In this document: positions 8,068-16,639 of the stretch, in pieces
Position numbering within the stretch: position 1 is the stretch's first letter
Layout of the letters: each line of letters begins with the position of its first letter
Assembly (NCBI GenBank): GCA_965369325.1
Contig: CBDUQI010000026.1
Coordinates: forward strand, 1-40,396
Direction: 5' to 3'
From: CBDUQI01 sp965369325
Lineage (GTDB): Bacteria; Pseudomonadota; Gammaproteobacteria; Steroidobacterales; JBCBZW01
DNA: 40,396 nucleotides
Position numbers and translations under genes: made by a program
Notes under the pieces: generated by a model
What the model saw: the letters and a program-made list of their open reading frames with translations, nothing else
Told to the model about the DNA's origin: nothing
Database searches by the model: none

Positions 8068-10476
8068 ATGGATGCCCACCAGTGGGAACACGTTTGCGAG
8101 TTGTTCGAAGCGGCGATTGAGTTGCCGCCCGCAGCTCGTGATGCCTTTGTGGCCGACCTGGGGGAGGAGCCGGCGATTGTTCGCGATGAACTCGCCGCGT
8201 TGCTGGCCCAGCATCACGATGGCACGACGGCGCTGGGGCTGGACGTGCGCCCAATTGCCGCCGAGTTGGCGATGGAGGCCATGTCCGACACATTACCGGA
8301 TGCCATCGGTCCGTATCAGATACAACGCGAGCTGGGCCGTGGCGGCATGGGCGTGGTGTATCTTGCTCGTCGTGCTGACGGGCAGTTTGAGCAGGAGGTC
8401 GCGCTTAAGTTAGTCAAGCTCGGCATGGACACGCCGCAGGCGCACAACCGGTTTTTGCTTGAACGCCAGCTGCTGGCTCGCCTACAGCATCCGAATATTG
8501 CACGCTTGCTGGATGGCGGACTCAGCGCAGACGGTCGTCCGTACTTTGCGATGGAGTACATCAATGGCGTGGCACTAATGGAGTATTGCACGCGACAGGG
8601 GCTGGGTGTGGAGGCGCGCCTGGCGTTGTTTGTACAAGTATGCGAAGGGGTGCAATACGCGCACCGAAACCTGGTGGTGCATCGGGACCTTAAACCCTCC
8701 AATATTCTCATCACACAGGCGGGTGAACCCAAGCTGCTGGATTTTGGCATTGCCAAGTTGCTGGACCAACCGCACGATGAGCAAGACGCACCGCTTACGC
8801 AAACGGCGATGGCGCTGCTCACCCCCGAGTACGGTGCGCCAGAGCAATTGCGCGGCGAACCGGTGACCACCGCGACGGATGTCTACGCGTTGGGCGTTAT
8901 CCTCTACGAGTTGTTGAGCGGTCAGCGTCCGTACGATCTGGGGCGACGCTCATCGGCAGAAATCCACAACGCGATCTTAAGTACCACACCTCAGCGCCCT
9001 TCCGTGCGGGTGCGCGCGAGCAGCAAGGCCGCCGCGCAGGGTGCACAGACTAACAACGATGAGGCACTGGCTAGTGGCGCACCCGCGCCGAGCGCACGCC
9101 TTGTCCGGCTGCTTAAGGGTGATCTCGACATCATTGTGATGCACGCACTGAATAAGCAGCCCGAGCGTCGCTACAACTCTGCGGCGGCGCTCGCGAGCGA
9201 CTTGCGGCGCTATCTGACCCATCGCCCGATTCAGGCCCGCGCGGATGGGCTCACCTATCGGGTAGGTAAGTTTGTTCGCCGTCACGCGGTTGCCAGTATT
9301 ACTTCTGTAGTGGTTGCGGTCACGATTCTAAGTGCGCTTGCGACCGCTGCCTGGCAAGGCCGTATTGCCACGCGCGAAGCCGCCAAGGCCGATGCGGTGT
9401 CAGGGTTCCTACTGGACATGTTGGGCTCGGTCGATCCGAACCTGGCACAGGGGCGGGAGGTGACCGTGCGCGAAGTGCTGGACCAGGCGTCGGCTAAACT
9501 GGAGGATGGCAGCGCGGCGGTGGCAGGCGAACCGGCGGTGGAGGCGGCAATCCGCGATACCATCGGCAATACCTATCGCGCGTTGGGTGAAAATGACAGT
9601 GCGGCTTTGCAGTTGCAAACTGCGTTGCAGTTAAACCGCGAGACACTAGGGGATCTGCATCCGCAAACGCTGGAAACGATGAGTGCGTTGGGCGCAGTCT
9701 ACGTCGAGTTAGGGCGTTTTGACGATGCGCAGCCGCTGTATGTGGAGGCGTTGCGGGCCAGTACTGAGGTGCTGGGCGAGGATCACGAACAAACCCAGCG
9801 CGCCACGGCGCGTATGGCTGGGCTGTTCTGGGAGCGAGGCGACTTTGCCGCGGCAGAAGCGCAGCTGCGCCGCAACTTTGAGATTCGTCGGCGCACGCTG
9901 GGGCCTGAACATCGCTCCACGCTGGCCTCGCGGATGAATCTTGCCATCGCCATCGTACGGCAGGGGCGTACGGCAGAGGCGACGTTGCTGATCGAGCAGA
10001 CGCTGGCCGTGCAGCGGCGCACATTGGGCGACAGCCATCGCCACACGCTGTTCTCTATCTCCAACCTTGCCAGTGCATACAAGGAGCTTGAGCGCTTTGA
10101 TGAGGCGGTGGTGCTAGGCCAGGAAGTGCTGGCATTACGTCGCAAGATAATGGGCCCTGAGCATCCTGAGACGATTGATGCCATCGGTAATCTTGCGAAT
10201 GCGCATTTGCTGGCTGGGCAGTTAAATGAGGCGGCTGCGTTGTATGATGAGGCACTGCCGCTGTCCTACAAGGTGCACGGCGCCACCCATCACCAAACCC
10301 TCACCACCCGCAGTTACTACGCGGGTTTGCTGGCGCAGACCGGTCGCCAGGCAGAAGCGGAGGCGGAACTGATCGAAGTAATAGAGGGCCTTCGGGAAAC
10401 GCTGGGTGATGAGCACCTGAGTACTCGAGAGGCGGTGGCATTGCTAGAGGAGCTTCGTCAGCAGTCAATCCCGTGA
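8068..10476 (+). CDS. Transmembrane serine/threonine protein kinase with C-terminal TPRs
   Basis: The product of about 802 residues has an N-terminal segment typical of these kinases (WEHVCELFEAAIELP). A complete Hanks-type kinase domain follows at residues about 82-385: glycine loop LGRGGMGVVY, VALK lysine, VVHRDLKPSN, DFG and TPEYGAPEQ, so it should be active. One membrane helix lies near 407-429 (SITSVVVAVTILSALATAAW). The periplasmic part carries about six kinesin-light-chain-type TPRs of about 42 residues, with repeated LGxxHxxTL. Such proteins sense an external signal and phosphorylate cytosolic targets. The start at 8068 is preferred over 8059 because AGGA lies 8 bases upstream. No partner phosphatase or sigma factor is adjacent. 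Confidence 0.88.
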   Translation: MDAHQWEHVCELFEAAIELPPAARDAFVADLGEEPAIVRDELAALLAQHHDGTTALGLDVRPIAAELAMEAMSDTLPDAIGPYQIQRELGRGGMGVVYLARRADGQFEQEVALKLVKLGMDTPQAHNRFLLERQLLARLQHPNIARLLDGGLSADGRPYFAMEYINGVALMEYCTRQGLGVEARLALFVQVCEGVQYAHRNLVVHRDLKPSNILITQAGEPKLLDFGIAKLLDQPHDEQDAPLTQTAMALLTPEYGAPEQLRGEPVTTATDVYALGVILYELLSGQRPYDLGRRSSAEIHNAILSTTPQRPSVRVRASSKAAAQGAQTNNDEALASGAPAPSARLVRLLKGDLDIIVMHALNKQPERRYNSAAALASDLRRYLTHRPIQARADGLTYRVGKFVRRHAVASITSVVVAVTILSALATAAWQGRIATREAAKADAVSGFLLDMLGSVDPNLAQGREVTVREVLDQASAKLEDGSAAVAGEPAVEAAIRDTIGNTYRALGENDSAALQLQTALQLNRETLGDLHPQTLETMSALGAVYVELGRFDDAQPLYVEALRASTEVLGEDHEQTQRATARMAGLFWERGDFAAAEAQLRRNFEIRRRTLGPEHRSTLASRMNLAIAIVRQGRTAEATLLIEQTLAVQRRTLGDSHRHTLFSISNLASAYKELERFDEAVVLGQEVLALRRKIMGPEHPETIDAIGNLANAHLLAGQLNEAAALYDEALPLSYKVHGATHHQTLTTRSYYAGLLAQTGRQAEAEAELIEVIEGLRETLGDEHLSTREAVALLEELRQQSIP

Positions 10477-10536
10477 TCGGGCGGCAAATCCGCAAATGGG
10501 ATTTACGGTAACTGTTAATCGGCCAAAGGGGCGCGC

Positions 10537-11643
10537 ATGACGACCGGTTTTGTTTATCACGAGCTTTACATGTGGCACAACACGGGCAACGCGGCGGGCG
10601 TGTTGCCGTATGGCAATCCGATTGAGCCGTACGAGCATGCAGAGAACCCATCGACCAAGCGGCGCATGCGAAATTTGCTCGAGGTTAGTGGACTGTTGCC
10701 CCAACTGCACTCGATTGAGGCAAGGCCGGCCACGGAAGCTGAACTGCTGCGCTTTCATACCAGGGAGCACATCGAGAAAATTAAAGGGTATAACGATCTG
10801 CCCAGCGCAGAGGCGGGGTTCTCTGCGCCCATGGGCCGGGGCAGCTACGACATTGCGTTGTTGTCCACCGGCGGTGTGATCGAAGCATTTGATGCCGTGA
10901 TCACCGGGCGGGTGGACAACGCCTATGCACTGGTGCGCCCGCCTGGCCATCACGCATTGCCGGATTTGGCGATGGGGTTTTGCATTTTCGGCAACGCCGC
11001 GATTGCTGGCCTGCACGCGCTCACCACGCACGGGCTAGATCGTATTGCCTACGTTGACTGGGACGTGCACCACGGCAACGGGACACAGGCCGCCTTCTAT
11101 ACGGATCCTCGGGTGCTAACTATCTCGGTGCACCAGGACAACTGTTTTCCGGCGGATTCCGGGTATCTGCATGAAAATGGGGAAGGCGCGGGCGCGGGAT
11201 TGAACATCAACATCCCGTTGCCGCCAGGCGCCGGGGTAGGCGCTTACGAGGCCACCTTTGACCGGGTGGTGCTACCCGCGTTGCATGCGTTCCGCCCGCA
11301 GCTGATTGTCGTGCCGAGCGGGTTTGACGCAGGCGCCTACGATCCGCTTGGGCGGCAGATGATGAGCAGCGAGGGTTACCGCAGCCTAACTGACAAGCTG
11401 CTGGCCGCCGCCGCGCAGCTGTGCCAAGGGCGCGTGGTCATGTGCCATGAGGGCGGCTACAGCGCACCCACTGTGCCGTTTTTTGGGCTGGCGGTAATGG
11501 AAAGTCTGAGCGGTATTCGCACTGGTGTTGAGGATCCGTTCCAACCGTTGTTTGCCCGTTTGGGGCAGCAGAATTTGCAGCCGCATCAGGATGCGCTGAT
11601 CCGTCAGGCGGAGGCGTTAGTGAATAACATTCCTGTCCACTAG
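10537..11643 (+). CDS. Class II histone-deacetylase-like amidohydrolase
   Basis: The 368-residue zinc enzyme is of the arginase/deacetylase fold. All catalytic signatures are intact: RPPGHHA (general-base His pair), DWDVHHGNGT (Asp and His metal ligands), SGFDAGAYDPLG (second metal Asp) and HEGGY (catalytic-region Tyr). Bacterial members deacetylate small molecules such as acetylpolyamines or, less often, proteins; the N-terminal MWHNTGNAAG resembles the class II bacterial subgroup. AAGGGG lies six bases upstream of the ATG. It follows the kinase by 60 bases on the same strand and could share its transcript. Substrate unknown. Confidence 0.88.
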   Translation: MTTGFVYHELYMWHNTGNAAGVLPYGNPIEPYEHAENPSTKRRMRNLLEVSGLLPQLHSIEARPATEAELLRFHTREHIEKIKGYNDLPSAEAGFSAPMGRGSYDIALLSTGGVIEAFDAVITGRVDNAYALVRPPGHHALPDLAMGFCIFGNAAIAGLHALTTHGLDRIAYVDWDVHHGNGTQAAFYTDPRVLTISVHQDNCFPADSGYLHENGEGAGAGLNINIPLPPGAGVGAYEATFDRVVLPALHAFRPQLIVVPSGFDAGAYDPLGRQMMSSEGYRSLTDKLLAAAAQLCQGRVVMCHEGGYSAPTVPFFGLAVMESLSGIRTGVEDPFQPLFARLGQQNLQPHQDALIRQAEALVNNIPVH

Positions 11644-11812
11644 GATGCCCGCGCGCAGAGCTATTCCCACAGATCATCGCCTCGGGGACCCACGTCATCA
11701 CTGTGCGGCACTGAAATTGCCGTGATACCAGCCCACTTCGCGCTTAGGGGGTGTATGATGCCGCCCTGCCTGACGGGCCCTCCGCCGGCACGCCCTTAAC
11801 CCAGGCCAAGAT

Positions 11813-13708
11813 ATGTCAAAGTCCAATGAGCCTCGCGAAACCCTCATGTTTCGCGATCTGAATCTCGCCGAGCCTCTGATCGAAGCACTGAATGAGATTG
11901 GCTACGAAACGCCGACGCCGATACAGGCAAAAGCCATTCCTGCGCTGCTCAACGGTCAGGATCTGCTCGGCCATGCGCCGACCGGTACCGGCAAGACGGC
12001 GGCCTTTGCGTTGCCGCTGCTCTCGCGTATCCAGGTGCGAAACAAAGCGGTGCAGGTGATGACTTTAACGCCGACGCGCGAGCTAGCCATCCAGGTGGCC
12101 GAGGCCTTCCAGCGCTACGCCTCGCACATCCCAGGTTTTCATGTGCTGCCCATTTACGGCGGCCAGGACTACAGCGGGCAGCTTCGCCAGCTCAAGCGTG
12201 GTGTGCACGTAGTGGTCGGCACGCCGGGGCGGGTGATGGATCACATGCGCAAGGGCACGCTGAAGCTCGGCGGCTTGCAGGCGCTGGTGCTGGATGAGGC
12301 TGATGAGATGCTGCGCATGGGGTTCGTAGAGGAAGTGGAGTGGATTCTGGAGCAAACCCCGCCTGATCGGCAGATGGCGTTGTTCTCAGCCACAATGCCC
12401 AAGCAAGTGGAGCGGATCGCGCGTCGTCATCTGAACGATCCACAGGAAATTTCCATCGAAGCGCGCACAGCGACGGCCGAGACGATTCGCCAGCGTTACT
12501 GGCAGGTAAGTGGGTTACATAAACTTGATGCGCTCACGCGTATCCTGGAAGTGGAACCCTTCGATGCCATCCTGATGTTTGTGCGCACCAAAACGGCGAC
12601 AGTCGAACTGGCCGAACGCCTTGAGGCCAGAGGCTACGCGGCCGCGCCAATGAACGGCGACATGGCACAAAAGCATCGCGAGCAGACCGTCGAGCGACTG
12701 AAAAGTGGTGCGCTGGATATTCTGGTGGCCACCGATGTGGCCGCTCGCGGGCTGGATGTTGGGCGCATCAGCCACGTGATCAACTACGACATCCCGTACG
12801 ATACCGAAGCCTACATTCATCGTATCGGACGTACCGGTCGCGCCGGGCGCACCGGGGAGGCCATCCTGTTCGTCGCGCCGCGTGAACGACGGATGCTGTA
12901 CGCCATCGAGCGCGCCACCCGACAGAAGATTGATCAATTTGTGCTGCCGACCACCGAGGTGGTGAACAACAAGCGCATTGCCGCTTTCAAACAGAAAATT
13001 ACGGATACACTGGCAGCGGGCGATCTGGGGTTTATTCAAGAACTGGTACAGGCGTATCAAACCGAGCACGATGTGCCCGCGATTGAGGTGGCCGCCGCGC
13101 TGGCCAAGATGTCGATCGGCGACAAGCCCATGTTGTTGAGCCAGGACAGAGGCCGCCCGCCGCCGCGATCGGACGAAGCACCGGGGCGTGGTCGCAAGCC
13201 GCGAGCACGCCGCGAGCAGGGTTCCGGCGAAGGTGGCCGGCGTGAGAAGCGTCCAGGCAGACCTGATTCGGATAAGGAACGTTACCGCATTGAGGTAGGC
13301 CATGATCACGGGGTCAAACCTGGCAACATCGTCGGCGCCATCGCCAACGAGGCGGGGTTAGAGGCCGAGCACATCGGCTACATTGATATCCAGTCGCGGT
13401 ACAGTTTGGTGGATCTGCCACTGGGGATGCCGCGCGAGATTTTTACGCTTTTGCAAAAAGTGCAGGTGTGTGGCGAGGCGTTGCGGATATCGCTGCAGAA
13501 CGAGTCCAAGCCCGGTCAGAAGCACCCCTCCAAGTCTAAACCGAAAAAGCAAAATGCTTCCAAGCCCAAGAAGCCCAAAAAACGAGCACCCAAAAAGAGC
13601 AGCGCAGGCAAAGACGCTGCCTCCGGTAAGTCAGCCGGCGCGAAATCCAAGCACAGCAGGAACAAAGGCAAGCCAAAAGGCAAGCCTAAGCCCAAATCGA
13701 CGCCCTAG
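11813..13708 (+). CDS. deaD: DEAD-box ATP-dependent RNA helicase (DeaD/CsdA type)
   Basis: The 631-residue protein has all helicase motifs: Q motif with PTPIQ (35-39), APTGTGKT (55-62), PTRELA, DEAD (161-164), SAT (192-194), ATDVAARGLD and HRIGRTGRAG. After a dimerisation-like linker comes a DbpA-type RNA-binding domain (about 483-560, YRIEVGHDHGVKPGNIVGAI), then a tail of about 65 residues almost entirely Lys, Pro, Ser, Ala and Gly. DeaD/CsdA unwinds structured RNA in ribosome assembly and mRNA turnover, especially in the cold. The 169-base leader is long and may be regulatory, as in other csdA genes. The low-complexity tail is longer than usual. Confidence 0.9.
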   Translation: MSKSNEPRETLMFRDLNLAEPLIEALNEIGYETPTPIQAKAIPALLNGQDLLGHAPTGTGKTAAFALPLLSRIQVRNKAVQVMTLTPTRELAIQVAEAFQRYASHIPGFHVLPIYGGQDYSGQLRQLKRGVHVVVGTPGRVMDHMRKGTLKLGGLQALVLDEADEMLRMGFVEEVEWILEQTPPDRQMALFSATMPKQVERIARRHLNDPQEISIEARTATAETIRQRYWQVSGLHKLDALTRILEVEPFDAILMFVRTKTATVELAERLEARGYAAAPMNGDMAQKHREQTVERLKSGALDILVATDVAARGLDVGRISHVINYDIPYDTEAYIHRIGRTGRAGRTGEAILFVAPRERRMLYAIERATRQKIDQFVLPTTEVVNNKRIAAFKQKITDTLAAGDLGFIQELVQAYQTEHDVPAIEVAAALAKMSIGDKPMLLSQDRGRPPPRSDEAPGRGRKPRARREQGSGEGGRREKRPGRPDSDKERYRIEVGHDHGVKPGNIVGAIANEAGLEAEHIGYIDIQSRYSLVDLPLGMPREIFTLLQKVQVCGEALRISLQNESKPGQKHPSKSKPKKQNASKPKKPKKRAPKKSSAGKDAASGKSAGAKSKHSRNKGKPKGKPKPKSTP

Positions 13709-13757
13709 ACCGCTCCACCACCGAAGCATCAGGCCCCGGCGGCGGTGCGTGGCGCGA

Positions 13758-14840
13758 TCAGTCTGCGATGAGTCGCGGGAAGATCTCGTTGTCGAAAAAC
13801 TGATCCGTCTGCGCGTGCATGCCCTGCGTGTTGTAGTCCGTCTTGGTAATCACCACAGACACATCAAATTCAGGCAGCACTAACACTCGGTTACCCCCAT
13901 TGCCCTGCATTGCTGCGGCTTGATAGGTGGCATCGCCCACCGGGTAGTCGCGCAACCACCACAGGTAGCCGTACTCCCATGGCCCGTCAGGTATCCGCGT
14001 GCGCGGTTTAACCGCAGCGTCGGTCCATTGCCGCGCAAGCACCTGTTGCCCTTCGTGCTGGCCGCCATTGCGCTGCAGTTCCGCCAACCGCCCCAGGCCC
14101 CGAGTGGTCAGCTCCAGTCCGCCGCCCAGATGCGCCTGCCCGGCGCCGTTGCGCGGCCACGCGAACTGCGTGATGCCCAGCGGCGCGAACAAACGTTGCT
14201 CGATGTAGTCAGTCAACGGCCGTTTGGCGGTGCGCTGCACCACCTCGCCAAGAATCTGCACGCCCGCAGTACAGTAGGAGAACGCGCGCTCATACGGTTC
14301 GCTGCGCGTTTTGGGCGCCCAGGCCGGATAACCCTGCATCGGCAGGTTCCAGAAAAAGGCTGACCAATCCTCCACGATATACATCCGCTCTTCATTGCCG
14401 CGTGAGAACTGATTCCAGTCATCGCACTCAAGCGGGCCGCTCATGCTCAGCAGATCTTGTACCGTGATGCCGAATTTCCGTGCGTCAGGATTCTGGAACG
14501 GCGCGATATCAGCGAAAAAGGCGGCGACCGGTGTATCGATCTGTATCAGACCGTCGGCCACCGCCATCCCGACGGCCATGCCGGTGACGGTTTTGGTGAC
14601 CGAGCGTGTGTTATGCAAAGTGCCCGCGTCGTTGCCGTCAGCATAGTATTCAAACACCGGGCTGCCCGCATGTTGTATCAGCACGCTGGTCACGGTGCCG
14701 TACGCTCCCTCGCGAAGATGTGCGGTCAGTGCTTGGGCATGCGCGTCGGTCCAGGCCAGAGCAGGTTTCGCGGTTGCCGGCTGCGCGCCGTATAGCCCGA
14801 CCAGCAGCAGGGCCAGGGCGGTGCGGTAGATTGTGTTCAT
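13758..14840 (-). CDS. Secreted serine hydrolase, beta-lactamase/esterase family
   Basis: The 360-residue product has a classical signal peptide (MNTIYRTALALLLVGLYGAQPATA). The mature part is a class C beta-lactamase-related domain: SVTK at 80-83 is the SxxK nucleophile motif, SYCTAG near 188-193 occupies the YxN position with Thr instead of Asn, and MQGNGGN stands where the KTG/HxG motif is expected. Members hydrolyse esters, peptides or amides in the periplasm. GGAGTGAG precedes the ATG. It is divergent from the CadC-like regulator, with 117 bases between starts, so it is a natural candidate target of that regulator. The true substrate is unknown; resistance to beta-lactams is not implied. 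Confidence 0.83.
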   Translation of the reverse strand: MNTIYRTALALLLVGLYGAQPATAKPALAWTDAHAQALTAHLREGAYGTVTSVLIQHAGSPVFEYYADGNDAGTLHNTRSVTKTVTGMAVGMAVADGLIQIDTPVAAFFADIAPFQNPDARKFGITVQDLLSMSGPLECDDWNQFSRGNEERMYIVEDWSAFFWNLPMQGYPAWAPKTRSEPYERAFSYCTAGVQILGEVVQRTAKRPLTDYIEQRLFAPLGITQFAWPRNGAGQAHLGGGLELTTRGLGRLAELQRNGGQHEGQQVLARQWTDAAVKPRTRIPDGPWEYGYLWWLRDYPVGDATYQAAAMQGNGGNRVLVLPEFDVSVVITKTDYNTQGMHAQTDQFFDNEIFPRLIAD

Positions 14841-14902
14841 GGTCTCACTCCGGTTTAAGTGGGTCGCCTGAACAGGCTGTTGCTATTACCGGCGCCGGTC
14901 AA

Positions 14903-14929
14903 TTGAATATACTTGAAGCTTCTTGAAGC
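14903..14929 (+). promoter_or_regulatory. Three TTGAA direct repeats with exact 10-base period
   Basis: TTGAA occurs at 14903, 14913 and 14923; the last two copies extend to CTTGAAGC. The array lies upstream of the regulator start (14958) and between it and the divergent serine hydrolase. OmpR/PhoB-type winged-helix domains bind direct repeats on one face of the helix with about this spacing, so this is a candidate operator for the adjacent regulator. Confidence 0.5.
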
Positions 14930-14957
14930 GCCGTTTCAGCGACGACTGGAGCCCTGG

Positions 14958-16535
14958 ATGATCTCACGCTATGTGGTTGGCGATCTGGTAGTGGATCTGC
15001 AAGAACGCTGGGTTAGGCGTGCCAACGTTGAGGTGGCGCTGCCGGATCTGAGCTTTGGCGTGTTAGCCGAACTGATCCGCAACTACCCTAAGCCGGTGAA
15101 GGCGCATGCGCTGGCGTTGGCTGTGTGGAGTACCGAGCATGTGAGCGATGAGACCATCGCGCAGCGTATCCGCCTGTTGCGCCGCGCACTCAATGACAAT
15201 CCGCGGGAGCCGACCTACATTAAAACAATCCGCGGCGCCGGATATGCCTGCCACGCGGCGGTCCGGCCGGACGTTCAAGTACGCAGTCGGATGCCCGGGC
15301 GTTTGTCTATCGGGCTGGCGGCGCTCGCGCTGGTGGCGGCTGGCACAGTCAGCATCTTTTGGGGTATGCGCGCAGGTCCGCATAACGTGGACACACCAGA
15401 CAATCTCCGGCCACGCGATCAGGCACCCTCGCTGGTCGCTGGCCTGCTCGATCGTGCAGGCGCAGAACTACAGGTACAGCAAAGCGAAGAAACCGACCGC
15501 GCGATTGAGTTATTGCAACATGCGCTTGGGCTTGAGCCGAATAACCAAGCCGTACATATAGGATTAAGTTTCGCTTTGTCCACGCGGGTGACCAAATTTC
15601 GTGCGCGCGCTGATGACACGGCCACCGCCGAAGCGCTGGCGCGGCGGGCGGTTGGGGCGCAACCACAAGACGGCAGTGCTTGGCATGCGCTGGGCTATTC
15701 ACTAGATTCGCAGGGCCGCGTTGATGAAGCGTTGAGCGCCTACCAGCGGGCCTTTCAGCTGAATCCGACCGATGTGGCCGCCATGTCCAGTGCGGCGTAC
15801 TTGCTGGGCGTTCGGGGCCAGCTGTTTCAGTCCTTGCTGCTCGAAGCGCAGGCAATGCAAGGCGATCGGACCTCCCGCTATGCAGAAACACAGTTCGCGT
15901 TGGTGTTGGATCTGTTGGATCATGCCGGCGCGGCCAGGTGGCGCGCTCGTGCGCATTTGCTTAACCCCAACCAAGTTGTTGTACTTGCTGAGATGGTTGA
16001 ATCGCTTCTTCGCCGCGGCCAACCTGATGCGGCGCTGGAGGTGCTGGGCGGGGTCGAGGGGCCCACCGGCGACAACCCGCGGTTGCTGCGACTGGGTGCT
16101 CAGGCAGCGCTGGCGGCGGGACAACCGGAGCAGGCGCGTGCTCGCTTGTTGGCGGCGGGCGAGGTAGCGCAACTGGATCTGGCGGCGCTGGATGGACTGT
16201 TCGGCACGTCGGCAAGCGCGAGCCAGCAGCTGGAGCAGGCGCGGCACCAGATGCTCAAGGGCGATAGCTGGCCTGGGTTGCGGGTAGAACTGGCCAGGCT
16301 GCACGCCGCGCTGGGTGATGATGAGGCTGCCTTGAGGCTGCTCTCACAAGCGGTCGATCTCGGTTGGCGTGACGTCGGCAGTGTGGAGCATTCGCCGTTT
16401 TTTCAAACTACTGTCCTTGATCCCGGATGGGCGCCCGTTCGCCAGCGGATTGAGCGGGAGCTGGCGATGCAAAAGGCGCTGGTTACCGATGCGGCGATGC
16501 TGAGCTGGGTACTGGAGGTGGCACCCGGGGATTAA
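14958..16535 (+). CDS. CadC-like membrane transcription regulator: winged helix, membrane segment, TPR domain
   Basis: The 525-residue product starts with an OmpR-type winged-helix DNA-binding domain (residues about 5-100; DETIAQRIRLLRRALNDNP, then YIKTIRGAGYAC marks the C-terminal hairpin). One membrane helix follows at about 116-137, and a periplasmic region with TPRs comes next (AWHALGYSLDSQGRVDEALSAYQRAFQLNPTD, shown here in part). This is the architecture of CadC/ToxR-type one-component regulators. The longer frame begins with TTG at 14913; ATG 14958 is preferred because GGAG lies six bases upstream and the family N-terminus (YVVGDLVVDL) begins here. It probably controls itself and/or the divergent serine hydrolase. 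Confidence 0.84.
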   Translation: MISRYVVGDLVVDLQERWVRRANVEVALPDLSFGVLAELIRNYPKPVKAHALALAVWSTEHVSDETIAQRIRLLRRALNDNPREPTYIKTIRGAGYACHAAVRPDVQVRSRMPGRLSIGLAALALVAAGTVSIFWGMRAGPHNVDTPDNLRPRDQAPSLVAGLLDRAGAELQVQQSEETDRAIELLQHALGLEPNNQAVHIGLSFALSTRVTKFRARADDTATAEALARRAVGAQPQDGSAWHALGYSLDSQGRVDEALSAYQRAFQLNPTDVAAMSSAAYLLGVRGQLFQSLLLEAQAMQGDRTSRYAETQFALVLDLLDHAGAARWRARAHLLNPNQVVVLAEMVESLLRRGQPDAALEVLGGVEGPTGDNPRLLRLGAQAALAAGQPEQARARLLAAGEVAQLDLAALDGLFGTSASASQQLEQARHQMLKGDSWPGLRVELARLHAALGDDEAALRLLSQAVDLGWRDVGSVEHSPFFQTTVLDPGWAPVRQRIERELAMQKALVTDAAMLSWVLEVAPGD

Positions 16536-16639
16536 TTTCCACGCGGCTGTCAGATTCTCATTCTCTGGCGCGTACTCCCCCGCAGGGCCAAAGGCCTGTT
16601 CTGTTTGTTCCTCAGGCCGGTATCGCAGGAGAGATTCCC

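Noticed and set aside
11754..11759. TATGAT box upstream of the RNA helicase gene
   Set aside because: No acceptable -35 box is found at 15-19 bases, and the TG is not correctly placed for an extended -10. It could be chance.
13500..13700. Low-complexity Lys/Pro/Ser-rich tail of the helicase as a possible frameshift product
   Set aside because: Codon use stays typical and the tail is in frame after an intact RNA-binding domain. Basic tails are common in DeaD-type helicases.
13709..13757. CCACCACCG / CGGCGGTG imperfect repeat between the helicase and serine hydrolase genes
   Set aside because: The arms are imperfect, the loop is long and there is no T-run. This is weak evidence for a terminator.
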